Source of the DNA: Salimicrobium flavidum
Lineage (GTDB): Bacteria > Bacillota > Bacilli > Bacillales > Halobacillaceae
NCBI RefSeq assembly: GCF_900156645.1
Contig: NZ_FTOC01000011.1
Span: 1 to 61,678 of the forward strand
Direction of reading: 5' to 3'
DNA: 61,678 bases
In this document: positions 25,319 to 33,632 of the stretch, in pieces
Position numbering within the stretch: position 1 is the stretch's first letter
How the letters are laid out: the number at the start of each line of letters is the position of its first letter
The notes under the pieces: generated by a model
Database searches by the model: none
What the model saw: the letters and a program-made list of their open reading frames with translations, nothing else
Told to the model about the DNA's origin: nothing
Made by a program: the position numbers and the translations under genes

Positions 25319-25340
25319 AGAGCAGAGTTTCCCCTGCTCT
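25319..25340 (-). terminator. Terminator of the quinone oxidoreductase gene
   Basis: AGAGCAG (25319-25325) pairs with CTGCTCT (25334-25340). Confidence 0.65.
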
Positions 25341-25350
25341 TCTGGAATTA

Positions 25351-26295
25351 CTACTCGACGTTGATAACGATTTTGCCTTTGGCGTGATGCGTTTCACTCA
25401 ATCCATGCGCATCCTGCAATCCTTGAGCTGTGAGAGGATAGCGATGGCCGATGTGAGCCTTCACTTTTCCGGATTCCATCAGGTCAGCGATTTCTTTCAG
25501 CTGATCGCCGTCCGGCTCGAGCCAGAAGGACGTCGCTTCGATGTTTTTCGCTTTTGCCTTCTCTTCATCCGGCTGACCGGCGATAGTTACGAGACGACCG
25601 CCATCTTTCAGGACATCGAAGGCCTTATCGAGGATATCGCCGCCGAGCGTATCGAACACGACATCATAATCGTTCAGCACTTCGGCAAAGTCCTGCTCCG
25701 TATAGTCGATCACTTCGTCAGCGCCGAGAGATTTAAGGAAATTTACATTTCTCGTACTTCCGGTCGTTGCGACATAGGCGCCTTTTTCTTTGGCGAACTG
25801 GATGGCAAAGGATCCGACACCGCCAGCTCCAGCCTGGATCAGTACTTTTTCACCTTTTTGGACCTTCGTCACATCCGTCAGACACTGCCAAGCAGTGAGT
25901 CCGACAAGTGGTGTCGCCGCTCCTTCTTCAAACGTAACGTTCTCCGGAAGCGGAGCCAGCAGGTGTTCAGCGACTACCGTGTACTCGGCATATGTGCCTT
26001 TTCTGGTCAGATCGGGGCGGGAGAAAACGCGGTCTCCTTTTTCATAAGAAGTGACTCCCTCGCCGGTTTCTTCTACAATACCGGCTACGTCCCAGCCGAG
26101 AATGATCGGAAATTCGAAATCGAGCATCTGCTGAAGATACCCTTCCCGCAGTTTCCAGTCGATCGGGTTGATGGAAGTGGCTTTCACCTGTACGAGCACT
26201 TCCCCTTTTCCAGGCTTCGGTGTTTCTATTTCCTGTTCCGTCAGTTGTTCTTTATGACCATATTCGTTAATTACGATAGCTTTCATTTCATTCAC
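25351..26295 (-). CDS. NADP-dependent oxidoreductase, zinc-independent MDR (quinone reductase-like)
   Basis: This 314-residue medium-chain dehydrogenase/reductase has the NADPH-binding stretch VLIQAGAGGVGSFAIQFAK, GWDVAGIV near residue 68 and the WDVAG/YxEY elements of the QOR group, without structural-zinc cysteines. It likely reduces quinones or reactive enones in the cytoplasm. ATG 26295 follows AAGGAGTGAATGAA. It is monocistronic. Substrate unknown. Confidence 0.85.
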   Translation of the reverse strand: MNEMKAIVINEYGHKEQLTEQEIETPKPGKGEVLVQVKATSINPIDWKLREGYLQQMLDFEFPIILGWDVAGIVEETGEGVTSYEKGDRVFSRPDLTRKGTYAEYTVVAEHLLAPLPENVTFEEGAATPLVGLTAWQCLTDVTKVQKGEKVLIQAGAGGVGSFAIQFAKEKGAYVATTGSTRNVNFLKSLGADEVIDYTEQDFAEVLNDYDVVFDTLGGDILDKAFDVLKDGGRLVTIAGQPDEEKAKAKNIEATSFWLEPDGDQLKEIADLMESGKVKAHIGHRYPLTAQGLQDAHGLSETHHAKGKIVINVE

Positions 26296-26363
26296 TCCTT
26301 TTTAAGTAGGACTCTATATTGAAAATTAGAGCAAACACTCGCCAAAGTCAAAAGTCCTGCACT

Positions 26364-27005
26364 TTACCTCTTTTTCACCCGACTGACAGTCAGCCCGTCT
26401 CCGATCGGTATGAGTATGGACTCAAGCTCCGGATGGTCAGCGACCAGCTGGTTGAATTTTCTCATGTCTTCGGTGTAGCTTTTCGGTTCCACGCTTTCAT
26501 CCGCCACACTCCCCCGGGCAAGCACGTTATCCGCCACAATGATCGCTCCCGACTTGGCTATAGGAAGGCAGCCTTCCAGGTAATTCGCATAATTCCCTTT
26601 GTCGGCATCTATGAAGAAAAAGTCGAACCGCTCCTCCCTTGCCTGGAGCGTTTCCATCCCCTCGAGCGCCGGCCCGGTGAGATAAGATACCTGAGAGCCG
26701 AAACCCGCTTTTTTCAGGTTTTCTCTGGCCACTTCCGCAAATGATTCTTTCAGCTCAAGCGATACCAGTTCTCCTCTGTCCCCGAAGCCGCGGGCAAGAC
26801 AGATGCCGCTGTACCCTCCGAGGGCTCCGATTTCCAGTACTTTTTCCGCTCCGTTCATCTGTACGAGCATCGTCAGCAGTTTGCCGGCGGAGGGGGACAC
26901 CGAAATCTCCGGCATCCCGTGCTCCGTGATGGACCGCTTCACTTCTTCCAGTACGTCGTCTTCCGGTTGAAACACGTGATCGATATAGTCATTGACTATT
27001 TTCAT
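26364..27005 (-). CDS. SAM-dependent O-methyltransferase (class I, COMT-like)
   Basis: This 213-residue enzyme contains KVLEIGALGGYSGICLA (SAM binding), FDFFFIDADKGNYANY (metal/catechol-type site) and IIVADNVLARG, the block order of class I O-methyltransferases such as YrrM. It would methylate a small catechol or tRNA-like substrate; unknown here. It is the last gene of a three-gene unit with a small membrane protein and an RDD protein. ATG 27005 directly follows the small gene. Confidence 0.87.
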   Translation of the reverse strand: MKIVNDYIDHVFQPEDDVLEEVKRSITEHGMPEISVSPSAGKLLTMLVQMNGAEKVLEIGALGGYSGICLARGFGDRGELVSLELKESFAEVARENLKKAGFGSQVSYLTGPALEGMETLQAREERFDFFFIDADKGNYANYLEGCLPIAKSGAIIVADNVLARGSVADESVEPKSYTEDMRKFNQLVADHPELESILIPIGDGLTVSRVKKR

Positions 27006-27143
27006 TCATTCCCCTCCTCTGTTGAATAATAGGTCATCCATCTTTTTTTGTGCCGGCTCAGGAAGCGTGCGGTAAACAAGCCCCCTGCAAGCCATATCCA
27101 TGACTCCTGCCAAAAGCAGAAGCACACCAATTCTATACATCAT
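27006..27143 (-). CDS. Small membrane protein of 45 residues
   Basis: A 45-codon frame begins MMYRIGVLLLLAGVMDMAC (one hydrophobic helix) and continues with an amphipathic, basic tail. It starts 11 bp inside the end of the RDD gene, is preceded by AAAAGGGTG, and ends immediately before the O-methyltransferase ATG. The tight packing and ribosome site argue that it is real. Function unknown; a subunit or anchor for its neighbours is possible. Confidence 0.65.
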   Translation of the reverse strand: MMYRIGVLLLLAGVMDMACRGLVYRTLPEPAQKKMDDLLFNRGGE

Positions 27144-27498
27144 TATATTCACCCTTTTCCCATACTATTGTTCCTGCGGCTATGTCATACAAGTTCTGCG
27201 ACCGCAACACTGCTATCCGGAATCCTTTTTCATCTGTGACACGGAGTCCCATCTTTCTTTTTCCCCATGTCGCCTGGTGGGCAGAGGCTTCCATCAGACA
27301 AAAATACAGAACCACCGGAAGCGTCAGAAAAAAGAATCCCGTGCCCTGCGCGACGAGAGGAGAATGAGAAAATAAACCTGTGAAAAATCCCCGGAATAGC
27401 ATCGACGCTCCGCCGAGCACCACGATTCCGTAAATAAGTATGAGCACATAATCCAGAAAAAAAGCAAAAATTCTTTTTTGAAATGCCGCTCCCTTCAA
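27133..27498 (-). CDS. RDD family membrane protein (second in window)
   Basis: This 121-residue protein shows the RDD order: RIFAFFLDYVLILIYGI, QATWGKRKMGLRV, and three membrane helices. It is shorter than the family average (about 140-170), lacking the long C-terminal extension. It begins an operon with the small membrane protein and the O-methyltransferase; its ATG 27498 is not preceded by a strong ribosome site. Confidence 0.75.
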   Translation of the reverse strand: MKGAAFQKRIFAFFLDYVLILIYGIVVLGGASMLFRGFFTGLFSHSPLVAQGTGFFFLTLPVVLYFCLMEASAHQATWGKRKMGLRVTDEKGFRIAVLRSQNLYDIAAGTIVWEKGEYNDV

Positions 27499-27549
27499 AA
27501 CCGCTTCCCCTCCCCTCGCAACGCCTGCTGATTTCAGTATACTACATAA

Positions 27550-27563
27550 AGGAAACGCTTACT
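27550..27563. promoter_or_regulatory. Possible cre (CcpA) site upstream of fda
   Basis: GGAAACGCTTAC matches about 11 of 14 positions of the cre consensus. The same 12 bases occur in the ketone-body operon's control region. Confidence 0.35.
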
Positions 27564-27586
27564 TTCACCGGAAAGTTTCGAACCGC

Positions 27587-27615
27587 TTCATGAGTGCAGA
27601 GTAGCGTGTTATAAT
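27587..27615 (+). promoter_or_regulatory. Predicted sigma-A promoter of fda
   Basis: TTCATG (27587-27592), 17-bp spacer, TATAAT (27610-27615). Confidence 0.55.
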
Positions 27616-27648
27616 CAAGGGAGGATTACTAAAGAAGGAGTGAATAGA

Positions 27649-28539
27649 ATGAATCAACAGCAGTATGAACAAATGAAAAATAGTGGCGGCTTCATCGCAG
27701 CACTGGACCAAAGTGGCGGAAGTACACCGAAAGCACTTGCTGCATATGGCGTAGCTGAGGACCAGTATTCCAACGAGGAAGAAATGTTCAACCTTGTACA
27801 TGAAATGAGAACACGCATCATTACATCTCCTGCATTCAGTTCCGACAAAATCATCGGTTCGATCCTTTTCGAACAGACGATGGACAGTAAAATCGAAGGA
27901 CAGTACACAGGTGACTATCTCGCTTCTATAGGCATCGTCCCTTTCCTTAAGATCGACAGCGGTCTTGCAGAGAAAACTAACGGCGTACAGCTGATGAAGC
28001 CGATCAAAGACCTCGATGAAAAACTTCGTCGCGGCAACGAGCGTAACATCTTCGGTACGAAAGAGCGTTCTGTCGTTCATGAGCCTAACCAGGAAGGTAT
28101 CAAAGAACTCGTGAAGCAGCAGTTCGAAGTAGCTGAAAAAGTATTGAGCTATGACATGGTACCGATTGTCGAGCCTGAAGTGGACATCGACAGCTCGGAC
28201 AAAGTGAAATCCGAAGAGATTCTTAAAGTAGAACTTAAGAAATATCTCGATGAGCTCCCGGAAGGTAAGAACGTTATGCTCAAACTTACTATTCCTACAA
28301 ACGCTAATACGTACAAAGAGCTTACCGGACACCCGCGTGTCCTTCGTGTAGTAGCTCTTTCCGGCGGGTATTCCCGTGACGAAGCGAACGCGAAACTCAA
28401 AGAAAACGACAACATGATCGCAAGCTTCTCCCGTGCGCTCGTTACAGACGTAAACGTGAAGCAGTCCGATGAAGAGTTCAACGCTACTCTTCAAAAAGCA
28501 GTAGATTCTATCTACGACGCTTCTGTTAATAAAAAATAA
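27649..28539 (+). CDS. fda: Fructose-bisphosphate aldolase class I
   Basis: This 296-residue class I aldolase resembles the S. aureus FbaB type: [14 protein letters not shown] near residue 18, KIDSGL, VEPEVDI (about 175-180) and [11 protein letters not shown] with the Schiff-base lysine at K212. It splits fructose 1,6-bisphosphate to triose phosphates reversibly and, having no metal, also suits gluconeogenesis, consistent with the FBPase and glycogen genes nearby. ATG 27649 is preceded by AAGGAG; the in-frame GTG 27640 is too close to it. A -10 TATAAT stands 34 bp upstream. Confidence 0.95.
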   Translation: MNQQQYEQMKNSGGFIAALDQSGGSTPKALAAYGVAEDQYSNEEEMFNLVHEMRTRIITSPAFSSDKIIGSILFEQTMDSKIEGQYTGDYLASIGIVPFLKIDSGLAEKTNGVQLMKPIKDLDEKLRRGNERNIFGTKERSVVHEPNQEGIKELVKQQFEVAEKVLSYDMVPIVEPEVDIDSSDKVKSEEILKVELKKYLDELPEGKNVMLKLTIPTNANTYKELTGHPRVLRVVALSGGYSRDEANAKLKENDNMIASFSRALVTDVNVKQSDEEFNATLQKAVDSIYDASVNKK

Positions 28540-28549
28540 GTAAGATACA

Positions 28550-28580
28550 AAAAACCTGTCCTTCCCGGACAGGTTTTTTA
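28550..28580 (+). terminator. Terminator of fda
   Basis: AACCTGTC (28553-28560) pairs with GACAGGTT (28568-28575), then six Ts. Confidence 0.85.
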
Positions 28581-28594
28581 GTCTATAACGCGGT

Positions 28595-28699
28595 ATGAGG
28601 ACGTTTCGGACTTTTGTGCGGACCTTCTCCACAGTTATGCGGACCTGTACGGCTTTTATGAGGACATTTCCACCAAAAGTGAGGACCTTCACGAATTTG
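28595..28699 (+). repeat. Five-unit 21-bp tandem array
   Basis: Five units of exactly 21 bp start at 28595, 28616, 28637, 28658 and 28679 with (A/G)TG(A/C)GGAC. Read in frame they give a heptapeptide pattern [MV]RT[FC]xxx repeated five times, ending in TGA at 28700. The last unit forms the left arm of the following hairpin. No ribosome site precedes the first ATG. It could be a dispersed DNA repeat or a tiny peptide. Confidence 0.8.
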
Positions 28700-28714
28700 T
28701 GAAGGTCCTCTTTT
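28681..28714 (+). terminator. Hairpin closing the 21-bp array
   Basis: GAGGACCTTCAC (28681-28692) pairs perfectly with GTGAAGGTCCTC (28699-28710), then Ts on the plus strand. Confidence 0.8.
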
Positions 28715-28720
28715 TCTTTT

Positions 28721-29482
28721 TTAGTTAGGGTTCATACCACCGTCGATCGTGTAGTGACTGCTGGTGATATAGGAAGCTTTATCAGAAGCAAGAAACAGCA
28801 CAAGGTTCGCGATTTCTTCTGCTTCCGCATAGCGGCCCATGGGAATCGCAGCTGATTGCTGTTCTTTAGCTGCTTCGGCATTGTCAGGGTTCATTCCTTT
28901 TTCAATCGAACGCATCATATTTGTATCAACCGGTGCCGGGCAGACGGAATTGACGCGGATTCCTTTATCTAAAGCTTCAAGCGCAGCTGTTTTCGTTAGA
29001 CCGATAACCGCGTGTTTCGACGCGATGTATGGTGACATCCCCGGAGCTCCGATTAGACCTGCAACGGATGCCGTGTTCACTATGGCGCCTCCACCATTCT
29101 TCTCCATAACAGGCATGACGTGCTTCAGCCCATGGAAGACACCTTTCACATTGACACCAAGCACAGCATCCACATCGCTGCTTTCCTGCTCGGTGATCAT
29201 GGCGAATTTTCCGTCGATGCCGGCGTTGTTAAAGAAGACATCAATGCCACCGAGCTTGTCTTCTGCTTCTTTAACGTACCCTTTCACATCGTCTTCTTTT
29301 GTAACGTCCGCTTTGAACGTATACACATCGCCGCTAAGATCATTTTTCACATCTTTGAGTGCATCTTCATTCATGTCTACGAGTAGCACTTTTGCACCTT
29401 CATCAAGAAACTGTGTGGCTACCGCTTTTCCGATACCGCCTGCGCCTCCGGTAATTACGACTGCTTTGCCTTTAAAACTCAT
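28721..29482 (-). CDS. SDR family NAD(P)-dependent oxidoreductase
   Basis: This 253-residue short-chain dehydrogenase has TGGAGGIG (11-18), DxD-type coenzyme residues, NNAG and the YIASK catalytic pair (about Y154, K158). It is likely a 2,5-diketogluconate, cyclohexanol or glucose-type dehydrogenase; substrate not predictable. The gene is divergent from a TetR-like regulator that probably controls it. Confidence 0.88.
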   Translation of the reverse strand: MSFKGKAVVITGGAGGIGKAVATQFLDEGAKVLLVDMNEDALKDVKNDLSGDVYTFKADVTKEDDVKGYVKEAEDKLGGIDVFFNNAGIDGKFAMITEQESSDVDAVLGVNVKGVFHGLKHVMPVMEKNGGGAIVNTASVAGLIGAPGMSPYIASKHAVIGLTKTAALEALDKGIRVNSVCPAPVDTNMMRSIEKGMNPDNAEAAKEQQSAAIPMGRYAEAEEIANLVLFLASDKASYITSSHYTIDGGMNPN

Positions 29483-29579
29483 AAAAAACCACCTCTCTAT
29501 TGAAAAAATAGTTAATTCTTATTCCTTCAAAAGTAACCGCTTACAATTCAAGCTTATATGATGAGAAAGGAAACTACAA

Positions 29580-29625
29580 TGTGCAATAATGTACATAGTG
29601 TTCCTTATTGGACACAAAACGCTTA
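29580..29625. promoter_or_regulatory. Possible TetR operator between SDR and TetR genes
   Basis: TGTGCA/TGTACA dyad (about 29580-29597) and GTGTTCC facing GGACAC (about 29599-29616) lie in the shared upstream region. Neither is perfect. Confidence 0.35.
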
Positions 29626-29656
29626 TCTGTTGAATAAAAGTTGGGAGGTTCCTCAT

Positions 29657-30253
29657 ATGACAAGCCATTATCCGGACAAACGGGTCCAGCGGACGAAAGT
29701 AAATCTGCAGGATGCACTCATTACCCTTCTTGAAGAAAAAGAATTAGCTACAATCCATATTACGGAAATTACGGAACTGGCAAATTACAATAGAGGCACC
29801 TTTTACACCCACTATGACTCGAAAGAAGAATTGCTCGATGAAACGATTGATGACCTGCTGACGGAGATGGAAAATTACTTCCGTTCCCCCTATTCAGGCA
29901 GCACAGTCATTGATCTGTACGATTTCGACCCGACTTCCCTCACACTCTTCGATCACTTTCAGGAAAAAGAGAAATACTACAAAACTCTGCTTCACAAAAA
30001 CACGAACTGGCGGTTCCGGGAAAAAATGAGTGATCGTCTTGAGATAATGTTCCGCCAGGAGTTCGATTTCTCGATCGAGGAGGACCCATCCATCGATTTA
30101 TCACTCTTCCGCACGTATCGCATTCATGGAATCATCGGTTTGATCCTGAACTGGATCGAACAGGACTTCGAACCGTCCGCCGAGTACATGAAAGAGCAGT
30201 TGATTTACATCCTCCGCTTCCATACCCCGACGATCCAGGTGCGTAAAAATTAA
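29657..30253 (+). CDS. TetR/AcrR family regulator
   Basis: This 198-residue protein has an N-terminal helix-turn-helix: ITEITELANYNRGTFYTHYDSKEEL (about 31-56), typical of the TetR group. The C-terminal helices (80-190) would bind a ligand. The start is ATG 29657, preceded by GGGAGGTTCCTC; the longer frame from 29558 has no ribosome site. The gene is divergent from the SDR gene, the likely target. Confidence 0.85.
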   Translation: MTSHYPDKRVQRTKVNLQDALITLLEEKELATIHITEITELANYNRGTFYTHYDSKEELLDETIDDLLTEMENYFRSPYSGSTVIDLYDFDPTSLTLFDHFQEKEKYYKTLLHKNTNWRFREKMSDRLEIMFRQEFDFSIEEDPSIDLSLFRTYRIHGIIGLILNWIEQDFEPSAEYMKEQLIYILRFHTPTIQVRKN

Positions 30254-30264
30254 ATTGATTTGCG

Positions 30265-30355
30265 CGACGTTCACGGAGGTGAGTCTTCCCTCAACTTCCC
30301 GGTAAGTGCCCGTTGCCCCCGGTCACACGGTTGTTTGACTGTTGACCGTCGCAAT
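30265..30355. repeat. Hairpin of the GCGACGTTC family
   Basis: GCGACGTTCACGG (from 30265) faces GACCGTCGC (to about 30352). Same tips as the elements at 14359 and 24890. Confidence 0.6.
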
Positions 30356-30430
30356 TTACACAAAAACGAGACAATCAGCCCTCTGCACCACTTCCGAAAG
30401 TCGCACAAACAACTCTGCCCAAAAGAAAAA

Positions 30431-30460
30431 CCCTCTCCCGGCCCACAAGCCGGAAGAGGG
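30431..30460 (-). terminator. Terminator of mqo
   Basis: CCCTCTCCCGGC (30431-30442) pairs with GCCGGAAGAGGG (30449-30460), As before it giving the U-tract. Confidence 0.85.
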
Positions 30461-30466
30461 ATCTGA

Positions 30467-31972
30467 TCAGGTAGCGCTCGTTTCTTTGCGTCCTACGAGA
30501 TTCAATGTTTTTGTCGTATATTCCTGTATTTCATCAATCAGCTGCGGATCATCCGCAAGCGTCACGCCGTACGACGGTACCATTTCTTTGATTTTCGGTT
30601 CCCATTCCTGTAAACGTTCCGGGAAACATGCTCCCATCAGATCGAACATGATCGATACAGCTGTGGACGCACCCGGAGAAGCTCCGAGAAGTGCTGCAAT
30701 CGAACCGTCTCCTGCTGTTACAAGTTCCGTTCCGAACTGAAGGGTGCCTTTCCCTTCTTCATCCGTATCTTTCAACACCTGCACGCGCTGACCGGCTGTC
30801 ACCAGTTCCCAGTCATCTGCTTTCGCATCAGGAACGAATTCGCGTAACGCTTCTACGCGCTGTTCTTTCGACAAGAGAACCTGCTGGATCAGATACTTCG
30901 TCAGCGGCATGTTTTTCGCTCCTGCCGCTACCATCGTCACCAGGTTATCCCGCTTCACGGAAGAAAGGAGATCCATAAGCGAGCCCGTCTTCTGGAATTT
31001 CGGAGAGAAACCTGCGAACGGTCCGAACAGCAGCGTTTCCTTTCCATCGATGAAGCGCGTGTCCAGGTGAGGCACGGACATCGGCGGCGCTCCGACCGGT
31101 GCTTTGCTGTAAACCTTTCCGCGGTGCTGCTTCACCACTTCCGGATTATCGCAAACGAGGAACTGCCCGCTGACCGGGAATCCACCGAATCCCTGGCCTT
31201 CCGGGACGCCGGATTTCTGAAGAAGGTGGAGACTTCCTCCGCCGCCTCCGATGAATACAAACGGCGCCTGGTGATGTTCGATACGTCCTTCGTTCTGATT
31301 ATTAACCTGAACTTCCCAGCCCCCGTCTTCTGTACGAACGAGATCGGTGACTTCCTGATTGTAGCTGATGTCCACGTTCCCGGTGCTTGCGTGATCGAAA
31401 AGTACGCTTGTAAGCACGCCGAAATTGACATCCGTCCCGGAATCGATTTTCGTAGCGGCTACCGCCTCGCTTTCCGGACGATCTTTCATCATGAGCGGCA
31501 TCCATTTTTGAAGCGTTTCGCGGTCTTGTGCATACTTCATTCCTTCAAATAAAGGGTGCGCTGTCATTTTTTCGAAGCGCTTTCTCAGAAAATCTACATG
31601 ATCCTCTCCGCGTACGAAACTGATATGCGGAACCGGCTGGATGAATGACTGCGGATTGTTGATGAGTCCCCGTTCCACCAGATAAGACCAGAACTGCTTG
31701 GAAACTTCATATTTTTCGTTGATGCTTATGGCCTTGCTGATATCCACCGAACCGTCTTCCTGTTCCTTCGTATAGTTCAGTTCACACAAAGCGGCGTGCC
31801 CTGTGCCCGCGTTATTCCATACGTTAGAGCCTTCTTTTCCCGGCTGGTCGAGCCGTTCGAATACTTTGATATTCCACTCCGGAGCCAGCTCCTTCAGCAT
31901 GGCAGCCAACGTCGCACTCATGATACCGGCACCGATCAAAATAACGTCTGTTTTCGTATGCTGTTTACTCAT
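30467..31972 (-). CDS. mqo: Malate:quinone oxidoreductase
   Basis: This 501-residue FAD enzyme oxidises malate to oxaloacetate and reduces quinone at the inner face of the membrane, replacing malate dehydrogenase in one direction. The FAD motif [14 protein letters not shown] is at about 9-22; [15 protein letters not shown] and [15 protein letters not shown] are typical. I start at ATG 31972 (MSKQH...), matching family N-termini; the longer frame to 32041 contains no better ribosome site, though AGGGAG lies just before an alternative ATG at 31984. Confidence 0.93.
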   Translation of the reverse strand: MSKQHTKTDVILIGAGIMSATLAAMLKELAPEWNIKVFERLDQPGKEGSNVWNNAGTGHAALCELNYTKEQEDGSVDISKAISINEKYEVSKQFWSYLVERGLINNPQSFIQPVPHISFVRGEDHVDFLRKRFEKMTAHPLFEGMKYAQDRETLQKWMPLMMKDRPESEAVAATKIDSGTDVNFGVLTSVLFDHASTGNVDISYNQEVTDLVRTEDGGWEVQVNNQNEGRIEHHQAPFVFIGGGGGSLHLLQKSGVPEGQGFGGFPVSGQFLVCDNPEVVKQHRGKVYSKAPVGAPPMSVPHLDTRFIDGKETLLFGPFAGFSPKFQKTGSLMDLLSSVKRDNLVTMVAAGAKNMPLTKYLIQQVLLSKEQRVEALREFVPDAKADDWELVTAGQRVQVLKDTDEEGKGTLQFGTELVTAGDGSIAALLGASPGASTAVSIMFDLMGACFPERLQEWEPKIKEMVPSYGVTLADDPQLIDEIQEYTTKTLNLVGRKETSAT

Positions 31973-32130
31973 ATCTTCGATCATACTCCCTATGTAATGA
32001 AGAAAAGATGTAACGCTTTCAAAAACGCCTTGAAAGAACATACATCTTTCCCTGTATATTTTTATTCCATAAACAGTTTACCACTATTACCAGTAAAATT
32101 AAATAATCCAAATTTGAAACCCTTTCATAA

Positions 32131-32190
32131 GAAAAGCAGAGAAGTCCGCTTAGAAGTTCCGGCCTAAGCAGACCGGGCAGACAAAACAGA
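32131..32190 (+). repeat. Partial REP-like repeat, family A
   Basis: GAAAAGCAGAGAAGTCCGCTTAG with GGCCTAAGCAGACCGG matches the left part of the family A element; the right part is missing. Confidence 0.6.
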
Positions 32191-32191
32191 A

Positions 32192-32217
32192 AGCGTCCAA
32201 GTGAATACCCGGACGCT
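32192..32217 (-). terminator. Terminator of the ketone-body operon
   Basis: AGCGTCC (32192-32198) pairs with GGACGCT (32211-32217). The stop of the permease gene is 6 bp upstream. Confidence 0.6.
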
Positions 32218-32222
32218 CCTTC

Positions 32223-33506
32223 TTACAAAATACCGATTGAATTCAATAGAATGACGACTGCCACGGAAATGATCGGGATAAGAATAGCCACTACGAAAAT
32301 ATCGCGGTAACTATCCTTATGTGTCATTCCGGTAATAGCGAAAAGCGTAAGTACTGCTCCGTTATGCGGAAGAGCATCCAACCCTCCGGAAGAAAGAGAC
32401 GCAACCCTGTGGAAAGCCTCAGGGCTGATCCCGGTTTCCATAGCTATCTCATAATATTTGGAACCGAGAGCTTCCAGGGCGATCCCCATCCCGCCGGATG
32501 CAGAACCGGTTGCTCCGGCAAGAATGTTTACAGCAACCGCTTCTGAGATAAGCGGGTTTCCTTTCACTCCCATCAACAACTCCGTCAAACGCTCAAAACC
32601 CGGAACTTCTCTCACAACAGTCCCGAATCCGACTGCCGCACTCGTGTTGATGATTGCGAGAACCGAACCGCTTGCCCCTTTATTCATAGATGGGACGAAC
32701 TTTGCGTATTTCGCGACATTCAACAGCATAATCAAAACGATTCCCGAGATCAGCGCCGTAACGATATCCCACTTCAACAGATTTAGCGTTAGCAACACTG
32801 TCAAAAGAGGCAGGATTGATAAGAAGAAAGGAGGGACCTTATCGTCTTCTTTCAATTCTTCCTTTCCTTCAGGTTCAATGAACGTTTCTCCATTGTCCCG
32901 GAGCTTCTGTTCTCTCTTACGTAAGTATAAATATCCTCCGACTGCCATAATGATGCCGGCTATAACTCCCATAACAGGTGCCGCCATGGCGTCTGTCTCA
33001 AAATACTCTATCGGGATGAGGTTCTGTATCTGCGGCGAACCCGGCAGCGCTGTCATAGTAAATGTAAAAGCTCCCAGTGCTACAGTAGCAGGTATAAGCT
33101 TTCTGCTGATGTCAGCTTCACGGAACAAAGACAAAGCCAAAGGGTAGACAGCGAACACTACAACGAAAAGACTTACCCCTCCATAAGTCAAAACAGCTGC
33201 CGATACAAGCACACCGAGAATCGCACGTTTCGTTCCGATGACCTTCGTAAAGGCAACCGCGACGGAGCGTGCCATTCCTGTATCCTCCATCAATTTACCG
33301 AAAATAGCGCCGAGCATGAAGACAGGAAACCACGACTTTGCAAAGTTGACGAAGCCTCCCATATACGTATCTTTATACGCATCCAGTATATCAAGGCCTC
33401 CCGTGAGGGCTACGACACCTGCAGCAATCGGAGCAACCCAGATAATAGACCAGCCGATATAAGCGAGTGTCATCAAAACGATAAGGCCCAGTAAAATTCC
33501 AAACAT
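32223..33506 (-). CDS. GntP family permease (likely 3-hydroxybutyrate/ketone-acid)
   Basis: This 427-residue permease has about 12 hydrophobic helices and the GntP pattern (for example GALTGGLDI early and GATGSASGGMGIALEALG late). GntP proteins are gluconate-type proton symporters; the one found beside YxjDEF in Bacillus (YxjC) is assigned to 3-hydroxybutyrate or acetoacetate. As the last gene of an operon for ketone-body breakdown it is most likely the importer for that substrate. ATG 33506 follows AGGAGAGGAG. Confidence 0.82.
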   Translation of the reverse strand: MFGILLGLIVLMTLAYIGWSIIWVAPIAAGVVALTGGLDILDAYKDTYMGGFVNFAKSWFPVFMLGAIFGKLMEDTGMARSVAVAFTKVIGTKRAILGVLVSAAVLTYGGVSLFVVVFAVYPLALSLFREADISRKLIPATVALGAFTFTMTALPGSPQIQNLIPIEYFETDAMAAPVMGVIAGIIMAVGGYLYLRKREQKLRDNGETFIEPEGKEELKEDDKVPPFFLSILPLLTVLLTLNLLKWDIVTALISGIVLIMLLNVAKYAKFVPSMNKGASGSVLAIINTSAAVGFGTVVREVPGFERLTELLMGVKGNPLISEAVAVNILAGATGSASGGMGIALEALGSKYYEIAMETGISPEAFHRVASLSSGGLDALPHNGAVLTLFAITGMTHKDSYRDIFVVAILIPIISVAVVILLNSIGIL

Positions 33507-33551
33507 TGTATTACTCCTCTCCTATTTCATCTCTTGAAGTTCGTCCCTTTA

Positions 33552-33613
33552 CGCAAGACTCTGTCCATGTTTTCGTTGCTGCCACAAGCCATCAGTTTGA
33601 ACAGAGTCTTGCG
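33552..33613 (-). promoter_or_regulatory. Hairpin between thiolase and permease genes
   Basis: CGCAAGACTCTGT (33552-33564) pairs perfectly with ACAGAGTCTTGCG (33601-33613), with a 36-base loop. It may stabilise or partly terminate the upstream mRNA, lowering permease expression. Confidence 0.6.
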
Positions 33614-33632
33614 ATAATAGGGTCTATACCGT

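Noticed and set aside
28595-28699. Possible CRISPR array in the 21-bp repeats
   Set aside because: The repeats adjoin each other without spacers, and no cas gene is present.
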